NCBI RefSeq assembly: GCF_052056485.1
Contig: NZ_CP183948.1
Location: forward strand, 2,728,001-2,792,000
Direction: 5' to 3'
From: Paenibacillus_AQ nitricinens
Lineage (GTDB): Bacteria > Bacillota > Bacilli > Paenibacillales > Paenibacillaceae
DNA length: 64,000 nt
In this document: one piece after another, positions 17,807 through 26,369 of the stretch
How positions within the stretch are numbered: the stretch's first letter is position 1
How the letters are laid out: each line of letters begins with the position of its first letter
The notes under the pieces: generated by a model
The model's input: the letters and a program-made list of their open reading frames with translations, nothing else
Database searches by the model: none
What the model was told of the DNA's origin: nothing
Program-made: the position numbers and the translations under genes

Positions 17807-18244
17807 ATGAGCGTAGCGGAATTAAATACGGTCGATATGACTGAAGTGCTGACATACGCCTATGAATTAGGCGATATGATTAATCAATCCGCTGAAGTGT
17901 CGGATTACTTATACTGGAAAGGACGGGTTGATTCGAACCCGGAAATTCAGGCCATGGTCAAACAACTTCAAGCCAAGAAGGAGCTGTTTGAAGAAACACA
18001 GCGATTCGGACATTTTCATCCGAATTATCATTCAGCGAAGGATGAGGTTTCGGCAGTAGAAGCGGAATTGGAGAAGTTTGAAGAGGTTGCTCGTTTTAAG
18101 CTGGCAGAGATGACTCTTGATGACATTCTGCATTCTATGTCGGAAGCGATTGCTTTTTCAGTATCGGATAGCATTAAAGTACCAAGCAATGATCCTTCCC
18201 CTAAAGGTGGATGCGGTAGCGGGGGAAAATGCTCCTGCGGATAA
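17807..18244 (+). CDS. ricF: RicF (YlbF), subunit of the RicAFT iron-sulfur complex
   Basis: A 145-residue helical protein of the YlbF/YmcA family. In B. subtilis RicF (YlbF), RicA and RicT form a complex carrying [4Fe-4S] clusters that promotes RNase Y-dependent mRNA maturation and affects competence, biofilm and sporulation. Visible family features are QRFGHFHPNY in the middle and the C-terminal cysteine cluster GGCGSGGKCSCG, which matches the cluster-binding tail of RicF and separates it from RicA. It begins 15 bp after the helicase partner gene and is followed by ylbG, the same neighbour as in B. subtilis. Confidence 0.9.
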   Translation: MSVAELNTVDMTEVLTYAYELGDMINQSAEVSDYLYWKGRVDSNPEIQAMVKQLQAKKELFEETQRFGHFHPNYHSAKDEVSAVEAELEKFEEVARFKLAEMTLDDILHSMSEAIAFSVSDSIKVPSNDPSPKGGCGSGGKCSCG

Positions 18245-18284
18245 GCTTCCCTTAGGATTTAGAGAGAGAAAGGCGGTTTAGCTT

Positions 18285-18548
18285 ATGTTTGCGGAACGGA
18301 CAGGATACATCATTTGGGTAAGTGACGTTAAAGCGGCACGTAACCTTGAAAAATACGGAACATTACATTATGTTTCTCGGAAAATGCATTATGCAGTGAT
18401 GTATGTAAATGCAGAACGTGCCGAGGAAGTTATGAAGAATGTCCGCAGACTCTCCTACGTTCGTAAGATCGAAAGATCCTATCGTAACGAAATTAAGACA
18501 GAGTATACTAGTAATGGGCCGGACAAGTCCCGTAATTACGGTATGTAA
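18285..18548 (+). CDS. ylbG: YlbG family protein (UPF0298)
   Basis: An 87-residue cytoplasmic protein of unknown function, recognised as YlbG by TGYIIWVSDVKAARNLEKYG, the YVSRKMHYAVMYV strand pair and the position directly after ylbF/ricF. The ATG follows GAGAAAGG. It closes the operon that starts with the XPB helicase, since a terminator follows. Confidence 0.88.
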   Translation: MFAERTGYIIWVSDVKAARNLEKYGTLHYVSRKMHYAVMYVNAERAEEVMKNVRRLSYVRKIERSYRNEIKTEYTSNGPDKSRNYGM

Positions 18549-18560
18549 TTCTTGGAGATG

Positions 18561-18590
18561 AACAGGTGCTTAAGTAGCACCTGTTTTTTT
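18561..18590 (+). terminator. Terminator after ylbG
   Basis: ACAGGTGCT / AGCACCTGT stem, 5-nt loop, TTTTTTT. Confidence 0.9.
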
Positions 18591-18709
18591 ATGCTCTGAT
18601 CTGGAGCGAACACGGTTTCTACCGTGGTATGGAACTTGTACAACTTTCAGCAATGAGGTAAGATGACAACATTAAGTACATACAAAGACCCTTATGGTGG
18701 AGTGTGATG

Positions 18710-19150
18710 ATGATGCGCAACAAAGGGACGGATTGGCCCAGCTCTTACGAGCCCTTCCACATCATGCTGAACGACTACAGGGTCGCTGACATCGTTATAA
18801 CAAATCATGCGAAGAGTCGTTATTTGGACCGGATCAGTAAAGGTGTAAGCAATGACGAAGAGGTCGCCGCATGGATGTGGCAATGCCTGATGCAGAATCG
18901 GCTCAAGCCCTTTTCAGACAGTGATTTTAACGCGTATTTAATTGACGATGACTCTGTAGTAATCGCTGAGTTCACGGAATTGATAGGTGAAAAAGATATT
19001 TCAGGTCAGCCATTATATTCTATGATCATCGTTTCGTTTCTTGGGAGAATCTCTGCGACACCTCAGTTGAGAGATTTAAAAACTTACTTTTCGCTGCTGC
19101 GCAATTCCCGCCGCACTAAGCTAACGAAGAAGAAGCGTAAACGCAAATAG
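18710..19150 (+). CDS. Uncharacterised protein with a basic C-terminal tail
   Basis: I do not recognise a family. The frame is open from a run of GTG-ATG-ATG-ATG codons; the ATG at 18710 has the best distance from GGTGGAG (seven bases). The roughly 146-residue protein has no signal peptide or membrane span. It contains ITNHAKSRYLDRI near residue 30 and an aliphatic core (LYSMIIVSFLG), and ends in a very basic tail (KLTKKKRKRK) that could contact nucleic acid. The HAxxRxxxR pattern recalls small nuclease or toxin-like domains of the DUF4258 sort, but this is only a resemblance. Single gene between terminators. Confidence 0.65.
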   Translation: MMRNKGTDWPSSYEPFHIMLNDYRVADIVITNHAKSRYLDRISKGVSNDEEVAAWMWQCLMQNRLKPFSDSDFNAYLIDDDSVVIAEFTELIGEKDISGQPLYSMIIVSFLGRISATPQLRDLKTYFSLLRNSRRTKLTKKKRKRK

Positions 19151-19165
19151 TGTATAAAGAACAGA

Positions 19166-19200
19166 CAGGAGGCATGCGGCGTTGGCTGCATGTCCTTTTT
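19166..19200 (+). terminator. Possible terminator after the uncharacterised gene
   Basis: Imperfect AGGA-GGCATGC / GCATG-TCCT hairpin with T5 tail. Confidence 0.55.
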
Positions 19201-19278
19201 GAAAATAAGCTTTTATAAGCTTCATATCGTACTGAATCCTTAAGATTCTTTTATAGATAGCACAAGGAGTTGCAGAGC

Positions 19279-20178
19279 ATGAACTTTCATCAATTACATA
19301 TTTTTTATACTGTCTTAGAGCGAGGGAGCTTCTCGGCAGCGGCACAGACATTACATATGACTCAACCGGCAGTGACCATGCAAGTACAGGCGCTGGAGGA
19401 TTATTTTGGAACCAAACTCTTCAATCGTTCTACCAAAAAAATCGTGCTCTCCGAAGCAGGTCATACGTTAATGCCATACGCGCTGCGCAGTATTCAATTG
19501 ATGCGTGAGACAGATCAAGCGATGTCGGCGTTTACGCATATGTTGGAAGGGCGCTTGCAGCTTGGGGCAAGCCTTACCATTGGGGAGTATGTGCTGCCAC
19601 GGCTCTTAGGTCCTTTTGGAAAGCAATATCCGAACATTTCAATCATGATGAAAGTTATGAATACCTCGCAGATTATGGAGGAAATCCTAAAACATCAGTT
19701 GAATTTTGGTTTAATTGAAGCGTCGGTAACACATCCTGATATGGTGATTGAGCCGGTGATGGGGGATGAATTGAAGTTGATTGTGCCCCATGATCATCCG
19801 CTTGCAGAGCAGCAAGAGGTCACTTTGGAGGATGTGCTTCAGCATCCCTTCGTCCTGCGTGAGCAGGGCTCGGGAACGCGGCGTGTGATGGAAGAACAGC
19901 TGTTCTCGAAGGGGCTTGATCCGGGATCAATGAAAATAGTGATGGAGCTTGGTAGTACGGGGGCTGTGAAGTCGGCAGTGGAGGCGGGTCTTGGGGTTAC
20001 TATTATCTCGACTTCTTCTGTTAAACATGAGGTTGCGCTTGGACTACTGAAAATCGTGAATATCTCGGATGCCTCATTTAAAAGACAATTCTACGCCATT
20101 CATCTAAAATCGACACTGCTGCCAATTTCTGCGGTGACGTTCTTGACTTTTCTGCGCGAGCATTCGAATGATAACTAA
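19279..20178 (+). CDS. LysR-family transcriptional regulator
   Basis: A 299-residue DNA-binding regulator. The N-terminal winged helix-turn-helix (residues 1-60) shows FHQLHIFYTVLERGSFSAA and LHMTQPAVTMQVQALE; the C-terminal substrate-binding domain includes LGASLTIGEYVLPRLL and GLGVTIIS. The whole has the look of the CysL/YwfK-like subgroup, which responds to small anions or sulfur metabolites, but the ligand is unknown. The ATG at 19279 is chosen because AAGGAG lies nine bases upstream; the TTG at 19270 directly abuts that site. The next gene is a PHP phosphoesterase on the same strand, 53 bp away; there is no divergent target gene. Confidence 0.9.
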   Translation: MNFHQLHIFYTVLERGSFSAAAQTLHMTQPAVTMQVQALEDYFGTKLFNRSTKKIVLSEAGHTLMPYALRSIQLMRETDQAMSAFTHMLEGRLQLGASLTIGEYVLPRLLGPFGKQYPNISIMMKVMNTSQIMEEILKHQLNFGLIEASVTHPDMVIEPVMGDELKLIVPHDHPLAEQQEVTLEDVLQHPFVLREQGSGTRRVMEEQLFSKGLDPGSMKIVMELGSTGAVKSAVEAGLGVTIISTSSVKHEVALGLLKIVNISDASFKRQFYAIHLKSTLLPISAVTFLTFLREHSNDN

Positions 20179-20231
20179 AGTTATATGACCAGAGGCAGGA
20201 AACTTAGAAACTAGCGGTAGAGGTGATAGAA

Positions 20232-21140
20232 ATGGAGAATGAAACTAGAGTGGATGAACTGAAGGGCGACAGAATGGAGAATATTGACGCCGCACGATGT
20301 GATCTTCACACGCATACTCAAGCCTCTGATGGCATGCAGCCACCGAAGGAAAATGTACGTCTCGCTAAAGAGAAGGGACTAATCGCAGTTGCCATTACGG
20401 ATCATGATACTGTGGCTGGTGTGAAGGAAGCTCTCGAAGCAGGAGAGAAGTACGGAATCACTGTTGTACCGGGTGTAGAGATCAGCACTCGTGCTGGAGG
20501 AAAAGATATTCACGTCCTTGGATACTACATAGATCCAGCAAATGAGTTGTTTCTTTCCCGTTTGGAAGGGCTAAGAGAAACCCGGGCACTAAGGAATGAG
20601 GCGATCATCTCTAAATTACGTGGACTTGGGATTGAAATTACGCTTGAGGCAGTTGTCGCTGGGATTGGACGGGAACTGAAGCCTGATGAGAGTATTGGTC
20701 GACCACATATTGCTGATGAGCTTGTTCGTCTTGGAGCAGCTACGGATATGAGAGATGCGTTCAATAAGTATTTAGCCGAAGGTGCAGCAGCTTACGTGTC
20801 GCCTCCACGAATCACGCCCGAGGAAGCCTGTGATTGGATTATAGAGGCGGGTGGGTCTCCAGTATTGGCACATCCAGGCTTATACGGTGATGATCAGCTA
20901 GTACGAGAAATTGTGGAGCGGGGGACTTTTAAAGGGATTGAGGTCTATCATTCGGATCACGAACCCGCTGATTCAGAGCGTTACCTAACAATGGCTGAAC
21001 AGTATGACCTGATTATAACTGGTGGTTCGGATTTTCACGGTGCCCGCCAAGGGGTTGTTTTTCACGGAGATATCGGTAGTGTTACGGTATCTGTTGAAGT
21101 GTTGGAGCAGTTGAAGAAGGTTGCTGGCATGTTACGTTAA
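20232..21140 (+). CDS. PHP-domain phosphoesterase
   Basis: Metal-dependent phosphoesterase of the PHP family (YciV/RNase AM-like), which hydrolyses phosphate esters such as 3',5'-bisphosphonucleosides or short RNA 5' ends. The metal ligands are visible: CDLHTHTQASDG (HxH), ITDHDTV, VEISTR, VLAHPGLY, a YHSDH segment and GGSDFHG near the C-terminus. The family-typical insert lies between LHVLGYYID-like strand and RPHIAD. The ATG at 20232 follows GAGGTG by six bases; a GTG nine bases upstream lies inside that site. Ends before a strong terminator shared with rqcH. The substrate in this organism is not deducible. Confidence 0.9.
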   Translation: MENETRVDELKGDRMENIDAARCDLHTHTQASDGMQPPKENVRLAKEKGLIAVAITDHDTVAGVKEALEAGEKYGITVVPGVEISTRAGGKDIHVLGYYIDPANELFLSRLEGLRETRALRNEAIISKLRGLGIEITLEAVVAGIGRELKPDESIGRPHIADELVRLGAATDMRDAFNKYLAEGAAAYVSPPRITPEEACDWIIEAGGSPVLAHPGLYGDDQLVREIVERGTFKGIEVYHSDHEPADSERYLTMAEQYDLIITGGSDFHGARQGVVFHGDIGSVTVSVEVLEQLKKVAGMLR

Positions 21141-21176
21141 AACTAAGTTCATTCAGTTGCACATAATACACTGAAA

Positions 21177-21226
21177 AAAGAAAACCGGTTGTCATCCATA
21201 CCAGGACGACAACCGGTTCTTTTTGT
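21177..21226. terminator. Bidirectional terminator between the PHP gene and rqcH
   Basis: AAAGAAAACCGGTTGTC / GACAACCGGTTCTTTTT, 12-nt loop. It serves both convergent genes. Confidence 0.92.
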
Positions 21227-21229
21227 TGT

Positions 21230-23119
21230 TTAGCTTCTCAAAGTATTGGGAAGTCGCTTAATTCGATCCTCATCCGGTGTGACAAACAACGTCTTCTGAT
21301 GATCATAGATCACAAATCCGGGTTTGGAGCCACTTGGTTTACGGACATGGCGGATCAGCGTGCAGTCTACAGGTACACTGCTTGACTGCTTCGCCTGGCT
21401 GAAATAAGCCGCAATCTGGGCTGCTTCTTCCAGGGTGGCATCCCCAAACTCTTCACTTCGGATGACCACATGAGAGCCAGGGATATCCTTGGTATGCAGC
21501 CAAGTGTCATTGGGTGAAGCCAGTCGGTTGGTGACGTATTCGTTCTGTAAATTGTTTTTTCCGACATAAATGTCGATGCCTTCAGACGAGGTGAAGACTT
21601 GCAATGTAGGTCTGGTTGCTTTTTTCTTCTTCTTTCCTTTTTTGCTTCTGTCGCGTAAATATCCTTGACTTACAAGCTCGTCGCGGATCTCCTCAATATC
21701 ATTCAATGAGGCATGAGCAAGCTGCTGAAGTAAACTTTCCATGTAGGTGATTTCCTCATGGGTCTTAATCAACTGCTCATTAATGACTAGAAGGCTGTTC
21801 TTATATTTGTTGTACTTTTTAAAATAACGTTGTGCGTTATCCGATGGGCTTAATAAAGGATCGAGTGGAATGACCATTTCAGCCTGATTTTCGTCATAAT
21901 AATTGACCAATGAGGCTTCTTTATCTCCTTTGGACACGACATGTAATGACGCGAACAGCAGCTCACCCCAAATGCGATAGCGATCTGCGTCCTGCGCTTC
22001 GTCTAGATCCTTCTGCAGATTGGCAAGCTTCTTAACATTTTTACTTCTTTCGTTGCTCAGGAATCGGATCAAATCACTGACCCGTTGTTTCACCGTATCA
22101 CGTTCGGCTTTATCCCCGTAATAGTCCTCCATGCACTCACTGATCGAGTTGTATGTCTTCGCATTTTCACCCAATAGAGTTAAAGGAATCGCGGAGAATA
22201 TCATTTTTCCTTTCGCATTCGCACCTGAAACTGGAGAGAATTCGCAACGATGTACGGGTCCCATAACAGATTGGAAGCTGTCCCATAATTTTGTTGGAAA
22301 TTCTGCTGTAGATCCCTGTGTACCGCCTGCCGCCAGGTCATTTCTGAGGCGCAGAGCAATCTCTCCGGCAACAAGTGGGCTCATTCCGCTGAAGGCGTGC
22401 ACCATCCAGCCTACAGGGTCAGCCGATGGGGAGGGACCGCCTGAGCCGTCTGGTTTTTGCTCAACTTCTTCTTTTGTAATCAGATTAGCCAGTTCGCCTT
22501 CTATGATTTCTTCCGGTTCGCTCTCCTTCGCATCATCTTCCAGTAAAGCGGCTTCTTCAGCAGCCGAGATTAAATTGAGAAATTGCTCTTTGTCAATTTC
22601 CAGAGGGTTCAGCTTATGCTGCTGGGGAGGCTCTGTGTAAGCGACGCCGGGCATTACAATCCGGTAGCTGCTGATCGATGGAGTAACATGATGAATGCCG
22701 TCTATGATCGTACTAGTGCTAAGATCTGTAAGGATGATATTACTGTGACGTCCCATGAGCTCTATGATGATCTTTTTGGCGGAGACGTCTCCGAGCTCAT
22801 CTCTAGTCTTAACGTTTATGTGAATAATTCGTTCCATGCCTACCTGAGTGATACTCTCGATAGCCCCACCTTCACAATGCTTACGCATGAGCATGCAGAA
22901 CATAGGGGCTTCTGATGGGTTTATGCTGCTTCTTTCTGTAAGATGCAGACGCGGATATGTCGGATTAGCAGAGAGCAATAGCTTGCCACCGCCGCCTGCA
23001 CCCCGCAGGTTGAAGATAAGATCGTGATTATTCGGTTGATATATTTTGCCTATGCGCGCACCGATGAATGATTGCAGTTCGTGCACGATAGCTCGGGTAA
23101 CAATGCCGTCTAATGCCAT
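21230..23119 (-). CDS. rqcH: RqcH (Rqc2 homologue, NFACT/FbpA family)
   Basis: Ribosome quality-control factor that binds obstructed 50S subunits and, with tRNA-Ala, adds C-terminal alanine tails marking nascent chains for ClpXP. Its 629 residues have the family layout: NFACT-N (MALDGIVTRAIVHELQ, GKIYQPNNHDLIFNLR), a helical/coiled-coil middle (about 390-480) and the C-terminal NFACT-R domain (SSEGIDIYVGKNNLQN, DTWLHTKDIPGSHVVI). The ATG at 23119 follows AGGAG; an upstream in-frame extension of 22 codons lacks a ribosome site. An older name is fibronectin-binding protein. In B. subtilis its homologue yloA is also next to a Ca2+ ATPase gene (yloB), here divergent. Confidence 0.95.
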   Translation of the reverse strand: MALDGIVTRAIVHELQSFIGARIGKIYQPNNHDLIFNLRGAGGGGKLLLSANPTYPRLHLTERSSINPSEAPMFCMLMRKHCEGGAIESITQVGMERIIHINVKTRDELGDVSAKKIIIELMGRHSNIILTDLSTSTIIDGIHHVTPSISSYRIVMPGVAYTEPPQQHKLNPLEIDKEQFLNLISAAEEAALLEDDAKESEPEEIIEGELANLITKEEVEQKPDGSGGPSPSADPVGWMVHAFSGMSPLVAGEIALRLRNDLAAGGTQGSTAEFPTKLWDSFQSVMGPVHRCEFSPVSGANAKGKMIFSAIPLTLLGENAKTYNSISECMEDYYGDKAERDTVKQRVSDLIRFLSNERSKNVKKLANLQKDLDEAQDADRYRIWGELLFASLHVVSKGDKEASLVNYYDENQAEMVIPLDPLLSPSDNAQRYFKKYNKYKNSLLVINEQLIKTHEEITYMESLLQQLAHASLNDIEEIRDELVSQGYLRDRSKKGKKKKKATRPTLQVFTSSEGIDIYVGKNNLQNEYVTNRLASPNDTWLHTKDIPGSHVVIRSEEFGDATLEEAAQIAAYFSQAKQSSSVPVDCTLIRHVRKPSGSKPGFVIYDHQKTLFVTPDEDRIKRLPNTLRS

Positions 23120-23155
23120 GATAAAGTTCTCCTGTCGACGTGAAATGAATTTCTG

Positions 23156-23237
23156 GAAATATAAGAAAGTATAAGTTTCATACATTACTTTATCCCTTAT
23201 ATTTCTCGCTTAAACCCTTACCGTCCTTATAAGAACG
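23156..23237 (+). repeat. Dispersed two-hairpin element, copy 2
   Basis: Relative of the element at 13996-14067. A perfect 10-bp stem GAAATATAAG (23156-23165) / CTTATATTTC (23196-23205) is followed by a second hairpin CGTCCTTA / TAAGAACG (23222-23237, one mismatch). It lies in the 293-bp space between the divergent rqcH and Ca2+ ATPase genes, about 175 bp before the latter. I see no clear sigma-A promoter in the rest of this gap. Confidence 0.6.
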
Positions 23238-23412
23238 ACGAGGTCGTTAAAGCTTACCTCTCTATGATGCCATACTTTGGGACATTCGTGCAAAAGGGGA
23301 ATTGGTTAAGCGGTGATATTATTGGACGACCTTGAATACACTTGGTCATGAACAGGTGGAAAAGCTGTGCGCCGCCGGAAGTCAAGAAACGACCGGGAGG
23401 GAAAGAAAAGTC

Positions 23413-26232
23413 ATGGAACAAAACAGTTGGCACCGGCTCGGTGCAGAAGAGCTGCAGAAAATGTTCAATGTCCATCCGAGGACGGGCCTCAGTGGAGAGG
23501 ATGCCGCGGAGCGACGGAAGCAAAATGGGTTTAACGAGCTGTCCGAAGGAAAGACGGTATCCCCGTTTACCCTGCTGTTGAACCAGTTTAAGGATTTCAT
23601 GGTGCTTGTGCTCATGGGTGCGACGCTCGTGTCCGGCTTGCTTGGCGAATATTTGGATGCCATCACGATCATCGCAATTATCCTTCTCAACGGAGCCCTT
23701 GGGTTTGTCCAGGAGTTTCGCGCCGAACGTTCGCTAAGAGCTTTAAAACAGCTCTCCGCACCTTCTGCCAAAGTGCTGCGCGGGGGGAATAGCGAGGTAA
23801 TTCCAGCCAAGATGTTAGTCCCTGGTGATATTGTCTTGCTGGAGAGCGGTGATCGAATTCCTGCGGACATACGATGGCTGGATTGCAGTTCTTTATATGT
23901 GGAGGAATCCGCGCTTACTGGGGAATCATTGCCTGTCTCGAAGCATTCGGATGTGATCCACGCAGAAGAGATTCCGCTTGGCGATCAAAAGAATCTCGGG
24001 TTCATGGGCACAATGGTAACCAGGGGGACTGGTAAAGCTATCGTGGTTCGAACGGGCATGAACACAGAGATGGGTAAGATTGCAGATCTGATCCAAAATA
24101 CGGAATCTCAGGAGACCCCGCTTCAGCATCGGCTCGAACAGTTAGGGAAAATTTTGATCTATGTATCACTAGGTTTAACGATTGTGGTTGTAGCCGCCGG
24201 TATTTTACATGGACAGCCTGCCACAGCTATGTTCTTGGCTGGGGTAAGCTTGGCAGTCGCTGCGATTCCCGAAGGGCTTCCAGCCATTGTAACTATTGCA
24301 CTTGCACTGGGCGTTCAAAGGATGATAAAACGTAAGGCCATCGTTCGTAAATTGCCTTCGGTCGAAACCTTGGGCTGTGCATCCGTAATCTGTTCGGACA
24401 AGACGGGAACATTGACTCAGAACAAAATGACGGTGACCCGATTGTGGACGGGTGGACGTGGGCTTGATGTAACAGGTGAAGGTTATGCTCCGAACGGACA
24501 GGTTCTGGAGAAAGGGAAGCCTGTTGATCTCAAAAATGATCAAAGTTTACGACGGATGCTACAGGTTGGTGCTTTGTGCAGTAATGCGGAGATTATCGAG
24601 ACCTTTCCTGCCGAAGTAAGGGGTAAGCGTAAAGGAAAGGATAAGGATATTGTCGTTGATAAGTCATCTGACAGCTCGTCCATCTGGGAACTCAAGGGAG
24701 ATCCAACCGAAGGAGCGCTTGTGGCACTTTCAGGGAAGATGGGTTTAACCGCCCAGACGTTAGCCGTCACTTACTCCCGGGAGAAGGAATTTCCTTTTGA
24801 TTCCGAGCGGAAGTTAATGTCAGTGATTATTGGTCATCCCGGAGGACGAATGGTATGTACGAAAGGCGCGCCTGATGTACTGCTTAATCGCTGTTCTTAT
24901 ATGCTCTGGGAGGGCGGTGTGGAGCCTTTAACGCCAACTTTACGGCAGAAGGTGCTTGAAGCGAATGAGCAAATGGCCTCGGGCGCGCTTCGTGTACTAG
25001 GTATGGCTTATCGTGATATGCGCCCAAGTGAACATGTAAATAGTGAAAAAGATGCAGAAAGCCAACTCGTCTTTATCGGATTGGCTGGAATGATTGATCC
25101 ACCGCGGCGTGAAGTTCGTGATGCCATTAGCATCACACGCCGAGCAGGGATTAAGACTGTAATGATTACCGGGGACCACGGAACAACTGCAGAGGCCATT
25201 GCGCATCAATTAGGAATTTTACAACGTGGGGGCACGGTACTGACAGGGGCTCAACTGACTCGGATGGATGATGATGAGCTGGATAAAGTATCGGATAATG
25301 TGTTTGTATTCGCCCGCGTATCTCCTGAGCATAAGCTTCGTATCGTGAAGTCTTTGCAGCGCCGGGGTCATGTTGTGGCTATGACCGGAGACGGAGTCAA
25401 TGATGCGCCAGCGATTAAAGCAGCAGATATAGGTATTTCTATGGGGATCACCGGTACAGATGTGACCAAGGAAGCATCTTCACTCGTTTTAGGGGATGAT
25501 AACTTTTCAACCATTGTTGCCGCTATTGAAGAGGGTAGAAACATCTATGAGAACATTCGTAAGTTCATTCGTTACCTGCTCGCATCGAATGTAGGAGAGA
25601 TCTTGACCATGTTCTTTGCGATGATGCTCGGTCTGCCTCTGCCGTTAGTGCCTATTCAAATTTTATGGGTCAATCTGGTGACAGACGGACTTCCAGCGAT
25701 GGCGCTTGGTGTTGACCAGCCCGAGAAGGATTTGATGGAGCATAAACCGCGTGGTGCGAAGGAAAATATTTTTGCCCGCCGTTTAGGCTGGAAGATCATA
25801 AGCCGTGGTTTTTTAATCGGTTTATGTACGTTAGGTGCATTTTGGCTAACCTTACGAGTGGCACCAGAGAATCCAGCGCAGCTGATTCGAGCACAGTCCG
25901 TAGCTTTTGCGACACTCGTTATGGCTCAGTTGATTCACGTCTTTGATTGCCGCAGTTCCCGTTCGGTGTTCCATCGAAATCCGTTCCAGAATAAGTACCT
26001 GGTTCTTGCAGTATTGTCATCCGTAATTCTGATGCTGGCTGTGATGTACGTACCCTTTCTCCAGCCTGTCTTCAAAACGGTGCCGCTTAATTTCCGCGAA
26101 TGGTGTCTAGTATTTGTGACAGCGGGGATCCCGACCTTCTTGATGGGTGCCGGAAGTGTTTGGGGTGGTAAACGTAACAAAGGACGTAGCGGCAGTAATT
26201 CAATGATAAAAAGTACAAAAATTTCAGCATAA
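23413..26232 (+). CDS. Calcium-transporting P-type ATPase (YloB type)
   Basis: Membrane pump of the P2A class that exports Ca2+ using ATP. The 939-residue protein has ten expected membrane helices; M4 contains AAIPEGLPA (Ca2+ site). The phosphorylated Asp329 is in CSDKTGTLTQNKMTVT. TGES (actuator), KGAPDVLL (nucleotide binding), MITGDH and MTGDGVNDAPA (hinge) are all intact. An Arg/Lys-rich insert (GKRKGKDKDIVVDKS) lies in the nucleotide-binding domain around residue 405. The ATG at 23413 is preceded by GGGAGG about 12 bases away; no better start is visible. It corresponds by position to B. subtilis yloB. A second pump of the same class is encoded at 56727. Confidence 0.93.
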   Translation: MEQNSWHRLGAEELQKMFNVHPRTGLSGEDAAERRKQNGFNELSEGKTVSPFTLLLNQFKDFMVLVLMGATLVSGLLGEYLDAITIIAIILLNGALGFVQEFRAERSLRALKQLSAPSAKVLRGGNSEVIPAKMLVPGDIVLLESGDRIPADIRWLDCSSLYVEESALTGESLPVSKHSDVIHAEEIPLGDQKNLGFMGTMVTRGTGKAIVVRTGMNTEMGKIADLIQNTESQETPLQHRLEQLGKILIYVSLGLTIVVVAAGILHGQPATAMFLAGVSLAVAAIPEGLPAIVTIALALGVQRMIKRKAIVRKLPSVETLGCASVICSDKTGTLTQNKMTVTRLWTGGRGLDVTGEGYAPNGQVLEKGKPVDLKNDQSLRRMLQVGALCSNAEIIETFPAEVRGKRKGKDKDIVVDKSSDSSSIWELKGDPTEGALVALSGKMGLTAQTLAVTYSREKEFPFDSERKLMSVIIGHPGGRMVCTKGAPDVLLNRCSYMLWEGGVEPLTPTLRQKVLEANEQMASGALRVLGMAYRDMRPSEHVNSEKDAESQLVFIGLAGMIDPPRREVRDAISITRRAGIKTVMITGDHGTTAEAIAHQLGILQRGGTVLTGAQLTRMDDDELDKVSDNVFVFARVSPEHKLRIVKSLQRRGHVVAMTGDGVNDAPAIKAADIGISMGITGTDVTKEASSLVLGDDNFSTIVAAIEEGRNIYENIRKFIRYLLASNVGEILTMFFAMMLGLPLPLVPIQILWVNLVTDGLPAMALGVDQPEKDLMEHKPRGAKENIFARRLGWKIISRGFLIGLCTLGAFWLTLRVAPENPAQLIRAQSVAFATLVMAQLIHVFDCRSSRSVFHRNPFQNKYLVLAVLSSVILMLAVMYVPFLQPVFKTVPLNFREWCLVFVTAGIPTFLMGAGSVWGGKRNKGRSGSNSMIKSTKISA

Positions 26233-26252
26233 AGTCAATACTAATGCTCCAT

Positions 26253-26358
26253 TCCTAAAGGTATACTTGTTGCAGTTAACAGCTCGTATACGTGCGCTGG
26301 GCTATATTACACAGATCATTAAGCTTAAGCGAATGCTAACATAACATAACCTTTAGGA
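26253..26358 (+). promoter_or_regulatory. dapF leader with a 10-bp inverted repeat covering the ribosome binding site
   Basis: TCCTAAAGGT (26253-26262) is exactly complementary to ACCTTTAGGA (26349-26358), and the second arm contains most of the TAGGAG ribosome site of dapF. The 86 bases between contain a palindrome TTAAGCTTAA and two GTATAC copies. If both arms are on one transcript, pairing would hide the ribosome site. No known riboswitch class was recognised; the region is too short for a lysine riboswitch. Confidence 0.4.
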
Positions 26359-26369
26359 GTGGACGTTTA

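Noticed and set aside
22131..22640. 169-codon plus-strand frame inside rqcH
   Set aside because: Antisense to a confidently identified gene, with Ser/Pro-rich shadow composition.
26233..26369. Lysine riboswitch before dapF
   Set aside because: The leader is about 130 nt, shorter than the lysine riboswitch, and none of its conserved loops was seen.
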